A stretch of 64,000 nucleotides of DNA from Taxawa tesnikishii (nom. ined.) (Eukaryota; Ascomycota; Dothideomycetes; Dothideales), in the NCBI GenBank assembly GCA_030247885.1, contig JAPDRO010000024.1, forward strand, positions 372,001 to 436,000, in the 5' to 3' direction. The notes beneath the pieces were generated by a model. It searched no databases and was not told where the DNA came from. It saw only the letters and a program-made list of their open reading frames with translations. A program made the position numbers and the translations under genes. Each line of letters begins with the position of its first letter. Position 1 is the stretch's first letter. Positions 12,500 through 24,850 of this stretch are shown here, one piece after another.

Positions 12500-14130
12500 C
12501 GCTCCTATGCCCGAGTCGATGCTAACCGCACGAACCAGATAGCGAAGTCACCGGCCCTAGCCCGCCCGCCCCGACCTACGAGTACGAGGCGTCCGGCCTA
12601 CCGGGCTAGGATGAAACCTTCGTTCCCTCCCCCAAGCGCAAGCCCGAGGGAGATGCCGCCGGAGAGGAGCACGAGACGCCAGGCAAGAGAGCCAAGGCTC
12701 ACGTCGTGGTGAGGGAGGAGGGGAATGATGACGCGGAGGAGACCCTAAGCGCACCTCGGATATGCCAGGAAGGCGCTGTAGTAGTAGTAGCAACGACCGT
12801 GCTAACGCGGCAGTATAGGAAGTGCAAGGGGCGTGGGCAAGGGCGCCACCAGGAAGCCCGCCACGATCGACAACGACGTCGGACACGGAACCCTCTACGG
12901 ACCACGCACTACGGCGAAGGAGGGCGGAACCCCGCGTAAGGTCTCCAAACCCCTCGCCGAACGATAGAATTTTGGGAAACAAGGAGAGTGGCACCAAAAC
13001 GCTCCGTGACCGCAATAAGGCAACTCACGTTGAGACCGGCATCCGCGTCGTGCTCCCCGGCGATAGGAAGCTGCATCAGATCAAAAGAGCCATGACCGCC
13101 TACCTGCATTAGGGCTCACAGCGAGCCTTGGACGGGCTCATTAGTAAGGGCATGCACAGTCTGATATGCGATGACTGCGCAACGCCTTCTTTAGCTGCGC
13201 TCAGCAGTTGATTCGCCAAGACCTAATCTACTACGTGGCCTACGTCTCCCTTTGTAAGGATCACCTGGAGAACCTTATCTCTTGTCCCTATTACTGCAAA
13301 TACGCTACAAAGACGAGCAGTACGAGGTTCTGTCATCTTGACAACTATCCAGACAACACTGTTGCCAACAACGGAGCGTTCATGATTCAAGGCACCATGT
13401 CTTTGGCGGATAAGACGGAGGATAACTGCAGTAAGGTTGTCAAAGGCATTCACCACGTTTTCGCTTGATGGTAGGACGGCGTGCGGAAGCGATGCATTGG
13501 TGAAGCCACGCGGCGGTCGTCCCGTCGTCACCGCCTGCCCACTCGACACGATCGTGTTCGGCTCCCAGGCCTTCACGCTCCTCCACGTCACGGACAACGC
13601 TACGGGCTGGCAAACGATCGTTCCGAACGGCTAGCGTAAGATTAGGAACGAGCGTGTCACGTGGGGGCATGTTCGTTCTGATGATGAGGTTGTTACCATC
13701 AATGACAAGAACTGGGACAAGGATGACCAGAAAGACTACGGCCTAAAGTGGGAAGCGATCCCTTGTAAGATTAGAGAGGCACGCATTATTGTGCCTTAAC
13801 TCCCTCACGGTTCAACCGCTCGCTACACAAAGAAGCGCGTTACCCTCTTCCCATGGTTCGTTGGTTGCGGAAGACCACAAAACGCTACGATCACGTAACG
13901 ACTGCAGGTAACGATCGTCTGAAGCCGTGGAAGGACCATGCGACGATCCACCACCGCAGTTTGAAGGCTTACGAGCAACGAGCATTCCGCAAAGGCACGA
14001 AGAAAGAAGTCGAGCGGAAACAGCACGAAGGCCTGATGGAGCAGAACAAACAACACCGTTGGAAGCCGCTGGGGTCGCGTGTACCGGCCAGCTATATCCG
14101 ACCTATGCAATCATCGCAAGGGTCTTCTGG
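12500..14130 (+). pseudogene. relic of a 2-oxoglutarate/Fe(II) dioxygenase-like gene
   Basis: Pieces of one protein lie in order on the plus strand but in changing frames with in-frame stops. An acidic/basic linker (PSPKRKPEGDAAGEEHETPG) comes first, then ETGIRVVLPGDRKLHQIKRA, HSLICDDCATPSLAAL, RQDLIYYVAYVSLCKDHLEN, CPYYCKYATK, CHLDNYPDN, NGAFMIQGTMSLADKTEDNC, VVKGIHHVF, KDYGLKWEAIPC, LPHGSTARYTKKRVTLFPW and EDHKTL. The order HxD, then GxHH, then LPHGS with a nearby Arg fits the metal and cosubstrate ligands of phytanoyl-CoA-dioxygenase-like double-stranded beta-helix proteins that are common in filamentous fungi. Several stops sit where Gln is expected (for example before LPHGS), which would fit C-to-T change at CpA, but I cannot measure this. 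Unlike the single one-base losses elsewhere, this copy has many faults and is best called a decayed gene. Ends are approximate. Confidence 0.65.
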
Positions 14131-15875
14131 TCCCACGAACACGACCCTGTCTGCAACCGCTGCTCAACAACAGACGTAAAACTCTCCAGCTAGCGCCTCT
14201 AACCCTGCGTTGACTAGTTGAAACAACTGTGCGATCGGCACGACTGGCAGCGGGGTCATGCGACTATCGCAGTCACGGGCTATACAAATGTTTCGAATGG
14301 TCAGAATACGAGTTTCCGGTTGGCAGCACAAAATGGTCCTTACCTTGGACGTGGGCATGAACGCTTCGTTCAACCGACGTCGTCTGCACTTGAGCATGCA
14401 TTCGATGGAAACACCCCTTGACTACCTGTTATTGCTGCCATGCTCGCGGCTGTTCAGGCCGGGGAAGATCATGAGGCAGCCTAAGGCGAAGCATCTCATG
14501 AAGACGGTCGAGACCAGACGGGCGAGAGCGGAACGAAGAAGAGGGTGGATTGGTGTCCAGGGCGCTGATGTCGGATGTGGAGAATCTGGGAAGGAACAGT
14601 AACTTATCCGAACGATGAAAGTGATGCAGGATGCTCCAATAGAGATGTGCAAGGCGGTATAGACAGTATGGTGTGAGAGTAATGAGGGGGACTGGATGGC
14701 ATGTATATCCACATGTGCTAGCTCGTTGGCTTGGATGTCTACCGTGTAACCGTGCAGTTTGCATGCCTCGTTCTGATTACGAGTGGTGTAAGGGGTTTCA
14801 CGCCTTGATTACGGTATTCGACTGCTTGATAACTATTGTGAATTGTCATGCAAAGCAGAAGAGCAACCAGTGGCTCCAGTTGCTTCATGTGTACAGACAC
14901 GACGATGTCGTTCTTGCGGTATGATATAATCTAATCAATCGGTTTGACGAATCGTTAAGAGCATTTCCAGTGTTTCCGATCCGTTTGGCCATCGCCATTG
15001 CCATCTGATCTGAATCTCCAGTCACAGATGAGAGGGTTGTCAACTGCGGTGACTCTGGCGTTTGCTGCTAAGATCCGATAGCGTAATGTGCTGGCAATCT
15101 CTCCCCGCTGTTCCCCAGGTTCGAACTAAGTCTTCTGGAGGAGGCTATAAGAACACTAGAGCAGCATCCAGAAATGTATATGAAGTTACAGCAGCAATGT
15201 TACGAAGCCTCCGCGGTCATGAGCTTTGCTAGTAGAGTGATTTGCTGTATGAAACTCGACCAGCATCTACACGCTTGAGCTAGTCAGCATCCATGTCTGG
15301 AACCCCTCATGCTCAGAGAGCCAGGTGCCTCTGACTTTCAAGAAAATTGTGATGCAGAGCATCTTCTGCTGCGTGACAGCGCTCGTGAAGCCGCATCCCA
15401 ACCAGTGGACAGCCGTATTTGCAGCTTCCGTGATCCATGCTGGATACGTGCTGACTCTGACAGCAACCCCAAGGACAACAACGCATAAGCGTCACTGGAC
15501 TGCTTGTTCGTAATCATTGGATCCAACCAGCTCGAGAATGCTATATAACTTCAGCAAAGCAATGTCTCTTGTTAAAAACCTACTATACACACAACTGAAC
15601 CGCAACCACTACCTCTTCGATATCAACTATAGCCATCCTCTTGAGAATCAGCAACAGCATACCTGCCATCACACACCACCAACGCCTATACCCACACACC
15701 ACCAAGTAAAAGTTATACATCAGCTAAGACTCACCTATTATACCCAGCTCCGACCACACAAAGTACGTCACAGCTTTCGACAAGGCAAGGCGACCACCAG
15801 ATTCTCTTGTCCCAGCTCTACTTGATGCAGCCCAGCTGACACACTAAACGAACAGCCAACACCACAGCACTCCCA
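14131..15875. other. intergenic, nothing recognised
   Basis: About 1.7 kb downstream of the dioxygenase relic without any family-like frame on either strand. It may contain more decayed sequence that I cannot identify by eye. Confidence 0.4.
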
Positions 15876-16133
15876 ATGTGCTACTACGAACAAACCCAAT
15901 ACGCCTGCGGACACAAAGACAAGGCCGTATGAACGTACCCCTGCACCCGCTATCTCGAACGCAAAGCGCAGAACCCGAACGCGGAGGCCTGCCCTCGGAC
16001 TGACCCGCGCTCGATGACGAACGAAAAGGCCCCCGTGCCTCCCTTCGAGCTCTGCAAGCACAGGTGCAACGAGGTCGTACGCGGATCTGGGATTTGGGCG
16101 AAGAACTTCGGTCTGCCCGAGAGACGTGCGTAG
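15876..16133 (+). pseudogene. small Cys-rich reading frame with an internal TGA
   Basis: ATG at 15876 opens MCYYEQTQYACGHKDKAV, then a TGA, then TYPCTRYLERKAQNPNAEAC and ELCKHRC, in the same frame to a TAG at 16131-16133 (86 codons in all). The MCYYE start and spaced cysteines resemble small Cys-rich proteins seen in filamentous fungi, but I cannot name the family. The internal TGA could be a mutated Trp or Arg codon. An intron is also possible, because GTATGA at that point looks like a donor. There is no signal peptide. Confidence 0.35.
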
Positions 16134-17504
16134 GCGCGGCGAGTGACGCTCCTGCCGGGAGGTTTCTCACATGACGACGTCGTACTCTCGAGGAAAGTCG
16201 AGGTGCGCGGCCGATTGCGCACTGCGCGGCAGCTTTGGTCATCCTTTCCCTGGTCTATTTCTTGATTTTTGTCGTTTCTTGCTTCCGGCTTCTGTGAGTT
16301 TCCAGCGAGGCGTTGGGGGATGGCGTAACTAGTGATCCCAGCTAGCAGGGTCACATGGACTGGAACGAACGTTCACAGCGGCTGTTTGATGTCCCACTAT
16401 GATTTCATTTGAGTTTCTTTTTGCATTTAGCGATGCGTTCGGCGAGGGGCTTACCTATGCTTAGCCACCAGCGTTGAGCGCAACTTATTTCCCAAACTCG
16501 ACCATTGGACTAGGGTACGTTATGTGACTCCGTGATGGTAAGCCTAGGATCGACGCGATGTTCAGAGCATGACTCTCTGGAAATCAGCCCACTACATCTT
16601 GCTCGCTCTTCTCGTCGCTCGCGTACTGGTATGCGTCTAGATAGCTCTCGAGGTAGTCGCCACGTGGAAGGACATGTCACACGTGAGACAAAAGCAAGAA
16701 TGAGGGATAGCATTGGGGTGTTGAACAGCAAGTGGATGAGAAGAGAGAAAGAAGCCTCGTCTTAGCGCCATGGCAATTCGTGGTCGTTCGAACATCCGAC
16801 GGCTTGCGTACAAGGTTGAGAAAAGACAAACAAAGAACGGTAAAGTATTCAGGAAAGCGAAGCCGACAAGTGAGGTGAGGTCTAGCGTGATGTCTCTCGC
16901 AATCTCTTCCGAACACACCAGCTGATAGAGGTAGTGTAAAGAGTACACGAGCTGGCAAAGACACTGTGTCGGAAAAGAACCGCTTCGAACGGCTGTATTG
17001 GGAGCGTCTCACGAATCTGATAGTCTCACCCCGGGATTCCGAAGCACGACCTGGGTAAATTTCAGCACGGGCAGACGCCTTTCCACAAGCGGCTAGCCGC
17101 CGAATGCTTTCCAGACGTCCTCGGACTTGGGTCTACTTTATAGCAATACGTTCTCGTGCGTCCTACGTAGACGGGTTGTTATTGTCTCTCTGGCCTGTGG
17201 ACTTCCTAGAACCTTTATGTAGCGTTCCTACTACCGCAACTACCATGTATGTATCACTATACTCCTCTTCTTTTGGCCAAGGAGAGATTTGACTTAGGGC
17301 CCTGATCAGTTATCAGTTCTTCCGAGTCGCCGAATGCCTCGGTGCGGAGTGAGCTGCGGGGGCGATGATGATGATGAAGATGATGAAGACGCAATTGGAG
17401 CTTCAGACATTCAGACCATTTTCTCGCGCTACTCACCTTCAATCCCACAAAGCCCCAGACGTCCAAACAATCTGACCCAGTAGCATCCCGAAATCCCACA
17501 CACA
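16134..17504. other. intergenic upstream of dehydrogenase
   Basis: About 1.4 kb with no family-like frame. The last few hundred bases should hold the promoter of the dehydrogenase, whose untranslated leader includes the GAT-rich stretch near 17365-17390. Confidence 0.4.
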
Positions 17505-18643
17505 ATGCCGACCGCAGTTGTGACCCGTAAAGTCGACGGCAAGCCCGGCTCCGTCTACTACCCCATCGAGACCAAAACCGTCCCCGAGGCCGAACCAAAA
17601 GAGAACCAAGTCAGCGTGCGCGTCCACGCTGCAGCACTGAACCACCGCGACCTCTTCCAGCGCCAGAACCTCTACCCGGGCACGACCGAAGGCGTGACCC
17701 TCCTAGCCGACGGCGCCGGCGTCGTGACCGCAACCGGCTCGTCGCCAGAAGCGAAGAAATGGCTGCACAAGCGCGTGATCCTGAACCCCGGCACGGGATG
17801 GAAGGAAGACCCGGACGGCCCCGAGGACCACAGGGGCTACGCCATCCTCGGGGGCACGAAGCTCAACCCCTTGGGCACCCTGACCGACAGCCTCGTCGTC
17901 GACGCGGGCGAAATCGAGGAGGCGCCGCGGCATCTGAGTTCCGTCGAGGCGGCGGCGTTGCCCCTGACGGGGCTGACGGCGTGGCGGGCGCTGATGACCA
18001 AGAGCGGGAACTGCAAACCGGGACGCAATATCTTGGTTACGGGGATCGGGGGCGGGGTTGCGTTGATGGCGTTGCTGTTTGCGAGCGCGGCCGGCGCGAA
18101 TGTGTTTGTGACGAGCGGGAGTGAGGAGAAGTTGAACAAGGCGAAGGCATTGGGTGCTGCGGGCGGTGTGAATTACAAGAAGGAGGGGTGGGAGAAGGAG
18201 TTGTTGGAGCAGTTGCCGAAGCAGAGGAAATTCTTGGATGCGGTGATTGATGGTGCGGGGGAAACATTGTGGAGAAGGTGCAGAGAGTCATGAAGGTGAG
18301 TCGGTGCATGAGCCAATGGTCGAGTGTTCGCTGATCAGGTGTGAAGCCCGGCGGCGTGATCGTGGTTTACGGCATGACGACAGGTCCGAAGATGCCGTTC
18401 TTGATGAGCGCCGTGCTCAAGAACATTGACGTTCGCGGTTCGACAATGGGCTCGAGGAAAGAGTTCGCAGACATGGTGGAGTTCGTGTCCAACAAACATC
18501 TACGACCCGTCGTCTCTCGAGTAGTCAATGGATTGGAAAACCTTGACGGCATCAACGGACTCTTCGATGACATGAAGAATGCCAGCCAGTTCGGCAAACT
18601 CGTCATCGAGATCGAGAAGGACGGCGAAGCCAGCAAACTGTAG
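17505..18643 (+). CDS. zinc-type alcohol dehydrogenase / quinone oxidoreductase-like protein
   Basis: A medium-chain dehydrogenase/reductase of about 362 residues. It begins MPTAVVTRKVDGKPGSVYY and carries the GroES-like fold signature AALNHRDLFQRQ and the Rossmann loop VTGIGGGVALMALLFASAAG for NAD(P)H. AVIDGAGGNIVEKVQRVMK and PGGVIVVYGMT follow. This branch lacks an obvious structural-zinc Cys cluster, so a quinone-reductase-like activity is possible. A 51-nt intron at 18296-18346 joins RVMK to PGGVIV. One G is missing from the run at 18257-18261: without it the frame leaves the family sequence, and with it the exons sum to 363 codons. I read that as sequence error. It is convergent with the La gene, 347 bp apart. 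Substrate unknown. Confidence 0.85.
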
Positions 18644-18990
18644 ATGTCCATATACCCCGAGTCTGAAACCATAGTGTTCGACGAAGCGAAGTCTTGAGAG
18701 AAAGCCAAGCTTGTTGTTCGTTTCGCAAAAGTCTGCCGTGGAGCTGCGACAGTGACATAAAGTATGCACGCGCATGCAGCGAGCCTAGATATATAAACGT
18801 CAAGCCACCCTTTCCCATAACGCCGTGCCATGCAGTACATTCAGAGAGAGGAAGTCCGCCGCCATTGTCGCCCTCCCCAGTGCTTTTGCATCGTGATAAC
18901 ATAAGAACCCACCATTTCATATCAGCGGAAGCGCACGTCAAGTCGCGCGGTGTGTAATCCTCGACGTGTCGAACAAATCGAACCGCAAGC
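18644..18990. other. convergent 3' spacer
   Basis: The 347 bp between the 3' ends of two convergent genes. It should hold both 3' untranslated regions; no hairpin terminator is expected or seen. Confidence 0.4.
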
Positions 18991-20341
18991 TCATGCGCTG
19001 GTCTCGACCTCCGTCTTGCTCTTCTTCGCCTCAGCCTCGCCATCCGCAGCACCGTCCTCGTCCCTAGCACGCTTCTTACCCTCTTCCTTGACTTCCCTCT
19101 CCTCCCTGCGGTCGCCTTTGCCATTCTTCCTTGGCTCAGGGCAGTCGCGCGAAATGTGACCCTCTCCGCCACAGTTGTAGCAGGTCCGGTCACCCCGTCC
19201 ACCTTTGCGGTCATTGTACCTCAGCTTTCCGTTACGGCGATCACCGTCACGGCGCTCCTTCCAGTTGTCCGCATCACCACTCTTGCCGTGGTCGCGACGG
19301 TCGTTGCGTCCGCCACGGTTGTACTGCTGCCTTGGCGCCGTTCTGCCTTCGCGGATCTCGTCGATCTTTTCGTCGCAGTATTCCTTCTTGCTCTTGATCT
19401 GAAGCTCCTTGTCCTCCCACTTCGGCTTGGGCTCCTGGGCCAGAAACTCCTTGGCCAGGTCCTCGGTTGCGAACTCTACGAAGACGGAGCCCTTGAATGT
19501 GCCGTCCTCCTTACGGCGCAGACGCACCGAGTTCACGTCACCGTAGACGGCAAAGAAGTCCTCAACGTCCTTTTGTGTCGTGGCTTGCTCCTCTCCGAAG
19601 CCCTTGGCGTAGATGCTGCGGGCCATGGTAGCGTCCATGACTAGGTTCTTGTTCTCGTTGACGTTCGTCGAGTACTTGTCGCTCAAAGGCTCCTTGCGCG
19701 TGATGTTGCCGTCGTCGCTCAGATTGAGCATAGTGCTAGCCTTGACGGCGTCGAAGACGGCAGAGTATGGCTGGAAGTGCTGCATGCGCTTGAAGCTGTG
19801 GATCTCCTTGAGCGGGACGGGCTGATTCTTGTGGCCGCCGGTCTTCTCGAGCAGGAACTTGTCCATGGGAAGGTTCGAATCGGAGAAGTAGAATTCGACT
19901 TGGCGCCGGATTTCGTCGGCGTCGCTGCTCTCGGGCAGGTTCTCGTAGTTCGACTTGACGTTGTTGCGCTGCTTCTTGCGCGGGCGATCATCACGGTCGT
20001 TGCGGCGCTTGTCGCCGCGGCGGTCGTTGTCGCGCGGCTTGCGATCGTCGTTGTCATTGCTCCGCTCCTTTTCGTTGTCTGTACTGATATAAGCGCAAAT
20101 TCTTCATAATCCAGCGCCAACTCTGCTCACTAGCTGCCAGCTTCGCTGTCTCATCCTCAGGCTCGTCATCGTCTGCGGTCTTGGTCTTCTCCTCGGCCTT
20201 GGCGGCATCCTCGGAAGTAGTAGGCGCAGAAGGGACGTCGGCGGTCGCGTCGGCATTTGGCGCCTCATTGAGGGTGGTGTCGTTGCTGATGGAGGTAGCG
20301 GCTGGATCCGGCTCAGTCTGCGGCTGAATTTGGGTCGACAT
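18991..20341 (-). CDS. LHP1: La-type RNA-binding protein with C-terminal CCHC zinc knuckle
   Basis: La proteins bind the 3' oligo-U tails of new RNA polymerase III transcripts and protect them in the nucleus. The predicted protein is 432 residues and frame-perfect, with one 52-nt intron (20130-20079). Order seen: an acidic disordered N-terminus; a basic Arg/Asp/Lys-rich stretch; the La motif (RRQVEFYFSDSNLPMDKFL, then FDAVKAST, about residues 130-210); an RRM (SIYAKGF, GSVFVEFATEDLAKEF); an Arg/Gly-rich tail; a zinc knuckle CYNCGGEGHISRDC; and a Lys-rich end that could be a nuclear signal. The La motif plus RRM is the standard core. The retroviral-type CCHC knuckle is an unusual addition as far as I know. 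It shares its 3' side with the convergent dehydrogenase gene. Confidence 0.9.
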
Positions 20342-22212
20342 TGTGAGGGGAGCTGTGAGTGGTATAGAGGGTAGTTCGAGTTGTAAAGCTCGAAAGTCGC
20401 GGGAGTCTAAGGATTGGGTAGTTCAGTAAAGAAGGAGAGTCAACAGAGGCAGCGACTCCGACGATTTATGCGCGACGACAATAGCAGCAGCGGTGACTAT
20501 TGAGGTGATTTGTACGAACAGAAAAATGGCCAAAGAACGCGGCGCAGAGAAAATCCCAAGAAGCCGAAGCTTTGACGTGCGCGGAGGTTCACTTGACGCC
20601 GCAGCAAGAGCCAAGAGCGGGAAGCCAAAGCCCCACTTGACCATTTGACTCCAGCTGCATATTGGGTTCGTTGGATACTCGAGGGTGACACCGCGAACCA
20701 GCGTATACATCTATCGAGACAACGACCTCTATCCTGAAGCTTCCCGTGCCTGTCCCTTGCAGGACTCGAACGGCATCAATGCCTGATATCGTCTCTTGCA
20801 TTGCGGCTATCCGCTCCCTACACTATACATGTAGACATGCTTGTTGCAGGGGACTTGCAGCCCAATCAGTTGCAACGCCGTTTCCTGACAGCTGTTGGTG
20901 TACGGCTCATCTTTCTCTTCGTCAATCGGTGCGAACTTTGAAGCCATTGCTGCATGCCTTGTCGAACTACGTGGATCGAGGGAATACAACCACACAATGG
21001 GCATGAAAGCTGTCACCGTAGAACTTGATGATGAGGTCCGAGTACTTTGATTTGTTGAACATGCTGGCATTCCTGTACAAAAAACACGCTCCGCTTGTGT
21101 TTGCGGCACTGTTGGATACATATTTGGAAGAGTGTCCGCACTAATCCTAGCTGTGCACGGGTTCTCAGACCTGGACGACTCCTCCCTGGTGCTGAGAGCT
21201 GTTTCGGTGTTGACACACGACCAATCAGTGTCGGTGATGGAGGAAGATCAAGGATGCTTCATCCGGACGGGGGCGATACGTAGCGAAGACTTCATCGAGC
21301 GCTTGGATGCGATTCGAATACACTGTGGCGCTCTGGGCTCCCAAGATTCGTTCGTCCCGGAAGCGTAGTTACTGCTTGAATCACAAACGACGACCAGCAG
21401 CTGTAGTGGACATGAGACAGCCCTCGCCCTTCGTTCAGCCTCATGTGCAGCGAGGTACGTCCGAGGTACTGCATGGAGTGACCAAAGCGCGAGCTGAAAC
21501 ATGGGAAAGGTGATCCGGTCGTATCCTTGGCCTGCATTGCGGTTGGAGGCATGCAATTCTCGCGTCACGCACGACAGAGACAATCAGTCCATCTTGGCTC
21601 GCCTGACACAAATGCATTGGATTCTCCACAGGGAAGCGGGGGCTACTTACAGTATGTGCTTCCCACACGGGACTCGCTTTATCACCGATATCAAACAAAA
21701 CGATGGAGCGGCCGCAGGAGCCGCCTAGCTGTCACTCACGTCGCCGATTACTACTCGCCTTACAGGACATTCATCTAAGCACGGCGGATTCCGGTGCCTG
21801 AAGGCCGTCATATTGATCCCGGTAGTTGCGCATTTGGAACGTTCTCTCGCTCCTGGGACAGGGATGTGCTGGGACGATGCCGGCGACGGGCATCTGTGGG
21901 GACGGATGACGAGACCAAATGCTGATGGCTTGCATACGCTAGCACGAAGCAGGAACTTATCTGATCGTTTGTGATTGGCTGGCCAGCGCTGGTATACTCC
22001 GAGAATAAGAGCGATATAGCTACAGCCATTACTTAAGGTACGACACCGATGACTGAGACAGCTTTGCAGAGCCGTCTCCCGTGGTTTCCACTGCCTTTAC
22101 GACAAAGCTGATTCTTGGCGAGCCCCGTATATCTTTTGCAAGACTCGCTGCTGCTACTGCTCTTGTTGGTAATACTGATCTGACATAAGGACGTGAGAAT
22201 CGGGCTTCTGCA
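20342..22212. other. intergenic, divergent promoters of La and bZIP genes
   Basis: About 1.9 kb between two genes transcribed away from each other. Open frames are short and not family-like. A pyrimidine-rich stretch and a short T-arm-like sequence near 20760 are present but do not make a tRNA. Probable regulatory region and untranslated leaders. Confidence 0.45.
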
Positions 22213-23168
22213 ATGATTGATCCGAACAGCAACGCGATGGACGCCTATGTCGATGAAACAAGGCTTGATAACGCATACTACTATTCTGATTGCAACTATG
22301 ACGATCTTTATGTAACTCTTCATCCCGAGCTACCGATTACTCACCATCAATCGTATCCCACCCCGATTGCAGTGCCGGGCGCAAGTAGTGGGATGGAGCC
22401 CTTGTCACCTGCCGCGATGTATCCCGTGCCTCCCGCGTGGTATCAGAGTATAGGGCTGATAGGACTGGACAACTCAGACCTCGACAGCGTATGTTGGCAG
22501 CAGTTCACCCCGTCTGCAATCCAACCATGGGCTCCGTTGACAGACGACAGTCCTCTTTTGACGGCCCTGTAGATGCTGCTCTCTACTCCCCGAACCTGTC
22601 GACATGGGATACGCCGCCACCAGACGTAATGGAAAGCCCGGAGACATCGCTTCCTACCACTCCAGCGTACAACAAGGACAATCCTCTCGAGATTGATTCA
22701 TTTTCGGTTGCGAGGAAGTCCAGGACACAGGTATGCTTCTTTGTGATCCCTGCATCAAGTTTGAGGAAGTACCTGATCACCGTCACTCAGCGTCGACGGG
22801 AGCAGAACCGCGCGGCACAACGAGCCTTCCGGTCCCGCCGCGAGGATAAAATGAAAGAACTCGAAAGCGAAATCGAACGTCTGAAGCGAGACGCCAACCT
22901 CCAAGATCGTTGTTCAGGCAGGATCAAAGAGCTGTCCGAGGAGATCCTACGCCTGCAGGGCATCGTCAAGGATCGGGACCAACGTATTGCCGCTCTTGTC
23001 TTTGAGAACAAAGCTGCCACCGAGTTTGCACAGGCAATGACAAGCTCTCCCAGAAAAGTCCCGTCCACATCCTGCCCTGTGAGCGTCGATAGGAGGAATA
23101 AAGGGCCGCCAAGTACTCTCGGTTCTTGCACCTGGAGTGAAGATGAGATGGGACCATGTTCTTATTGA
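22213..23168 (+). CDS. AP-1-like bZIP transcription factor
   Basis: A fungal bZIP of the Yap/Pap1 class. The first 170 residues are acidic and Pro/Ser-rich, fit for activation. The basic region RRREQNRAAQRAFRSRRE carries the N-x-A-A-Q-x-x-F-R signature of the AP-1-like class. It is followed by a leucine-zipper coiled coil (MKELESEIERLKRDAN through LRLQGIVKDRD). A 60-nt intron, 22731-22790, splits the gene exactly before the basic region (RTQ|RRREQ). One T is missing from the run at 22556-22559: DDSPL should continue as FDGPVDAALYSP, and with it the exons sum to 299 codons. Without it a stop follows soon after, which would wrongly suggest two genes. I see no C-terminal Cys-rich redox domain like that of Yap1, so an oxidative-stress role is not supported. 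Confidence 0.85.
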
Positions 23169-24850
23169 GGAAGCTAAACGAAGGACAAGAATACGAAAGG
23201 TTAAGCAAGGCTACCTGCTAGGGAGACTGCCAACACTAGAGATCTTGGTGGGAGACGATAGATGCTGATAGCGCAATGTAATTGAGATGAACAATTAATG
23301 AAGTACGTACCTACCATCGATATTCAATATTGTCACGCTCTATGCGTGTTCTGTCGTTGCTGTTGTTCTCAATACTACCGTTACTGTTGCTGCTGTCAGA
23401 CTCCTGTGATGTACGCAGGTGGGTCAATGCCGGAGTACTCTATACTCGTAGGATACGAAAGTCGAACAAGCTCCGTAATGCTCGAGAGCGTTCGCACCAG
23501 AAGGACGCGGACTGCTTCCCAGCAGATTCCCGTGGGCTTGTGAGTGAGTCCACGTATAACGAGAGGAATGTTGCTGACTGCTCGGAAAGGACACACGGCT
23601 GTATTCTGGGCGTCTGGCTTGGTTGCAGCACCGAATCACGCCACGGTTGGTCTCGATTAAGTTCAAGACAGCATGAAGCCTCGCCATCGTCATTGTGCGC
23701 TCTGGATCGGAAGGCAGATAGGCATCAACAAGGTTGACGCTACCCAGCACACCCGCGTGGCGCTCGCTTAAGCTATAGTCGCCAGACGCAGGTCACTCCC
23801 GGCTCACCACAGCTCCGACCAAAAACTACGTCTCGAAGGGTACCAAGGGTCTTCGCAAGGGTTGTCGCTGAAACAACCTCAGCTCATCGTGCTGTGAGAG
23901 GCGTGCCTGGTGGGCTTAGGCTTCTCCTCCGCCCATGCCGCATAGGCACACGGAGCGGGGGAATCCGTCTCATCAGGGAGACGACGACTGGCTGCCTCGC
24001 TGCTGGGGACTGCACAACCATCCCTGGAAGATTGGTCTGATTGCCTGGTTGCATCGCGTCTTACCACTGTCGGTACCGTTAGGTTTCGGTCCTGCTGTAC
24101 CCTCGTACTCGCGGGATTTAGGGCGCTGCAGTAGGCCGACGAGATCAGGAGCGGTGTTCAGTCGGTAAAGATACCGAGGCGCCCACCACAAGGAGTGTGA
24201 GCTGAACTCGTGTTGTTCGATATCTGGTCGCCGCAAGCCGCCAACCCTGTCACCAGGGAGGTTTGACAGTGACTACATGGTGATTACAGGTGTCTTTTGC
24301 AGGCGGGCACGTTCCCGGAGAAGCCACTCGGTTGGCGATACGGACTGCAACGATACATAGGCCGTTTTTCGTGACTTTGAGACAACAAGTGATCCTTGAG
24401 AAGAGCAACAGTGAGAAAGCAAAGGTACATATAAAAGTCTGCCGTGAAGTCTGACAAGAGCAGGTGAGATGATCGTCCCCTTGATCAAGCGAACGCCGGC
24501 CATGACCCGATTTGGAACCGATGGGGCGTGCTTTCCTGACTCTCGCATATGTGGGTGAGATAGGCCGTGTACATGCATCTGCGCATGCATACGAGAGACG
24601 AGTGGTATCTGTGAGTGTTGTTTGAATAGCAGTAGCATCATACAGCACGTATTCTACAACGATATAGGACCACATCGACAATGCAAGCAAGAAAAATATC
24701 TGAACTCTTGACAATGACCGTTCAGTCCCCCAACGCCGCGCTAATATCAGGTATTGATCAATTGCCGGTATCGTAACCCCTCGTCGTCCGGCAACCTAGC
24801 CATGTGTCAACCTTGGTGATGGCTTCGCTCGCCGCCCGCTCCCTACGAAC
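23169..24850. other. convergent spacer, nothing recognised
   Basis: About 1.7 kb between the 3' ends of the bZIP and BOS1 genes. It is longer than the other convergent spacer here. No family-like frame or repeat stands out. Confidence 0.4.

Noticed and set aside
20740-20830. Possible minus-strand tRNA (GTTCGAGTCCTGC)
   Set aside because: The T-stem does not pair and no matching acceptor or anticodon stem is present.
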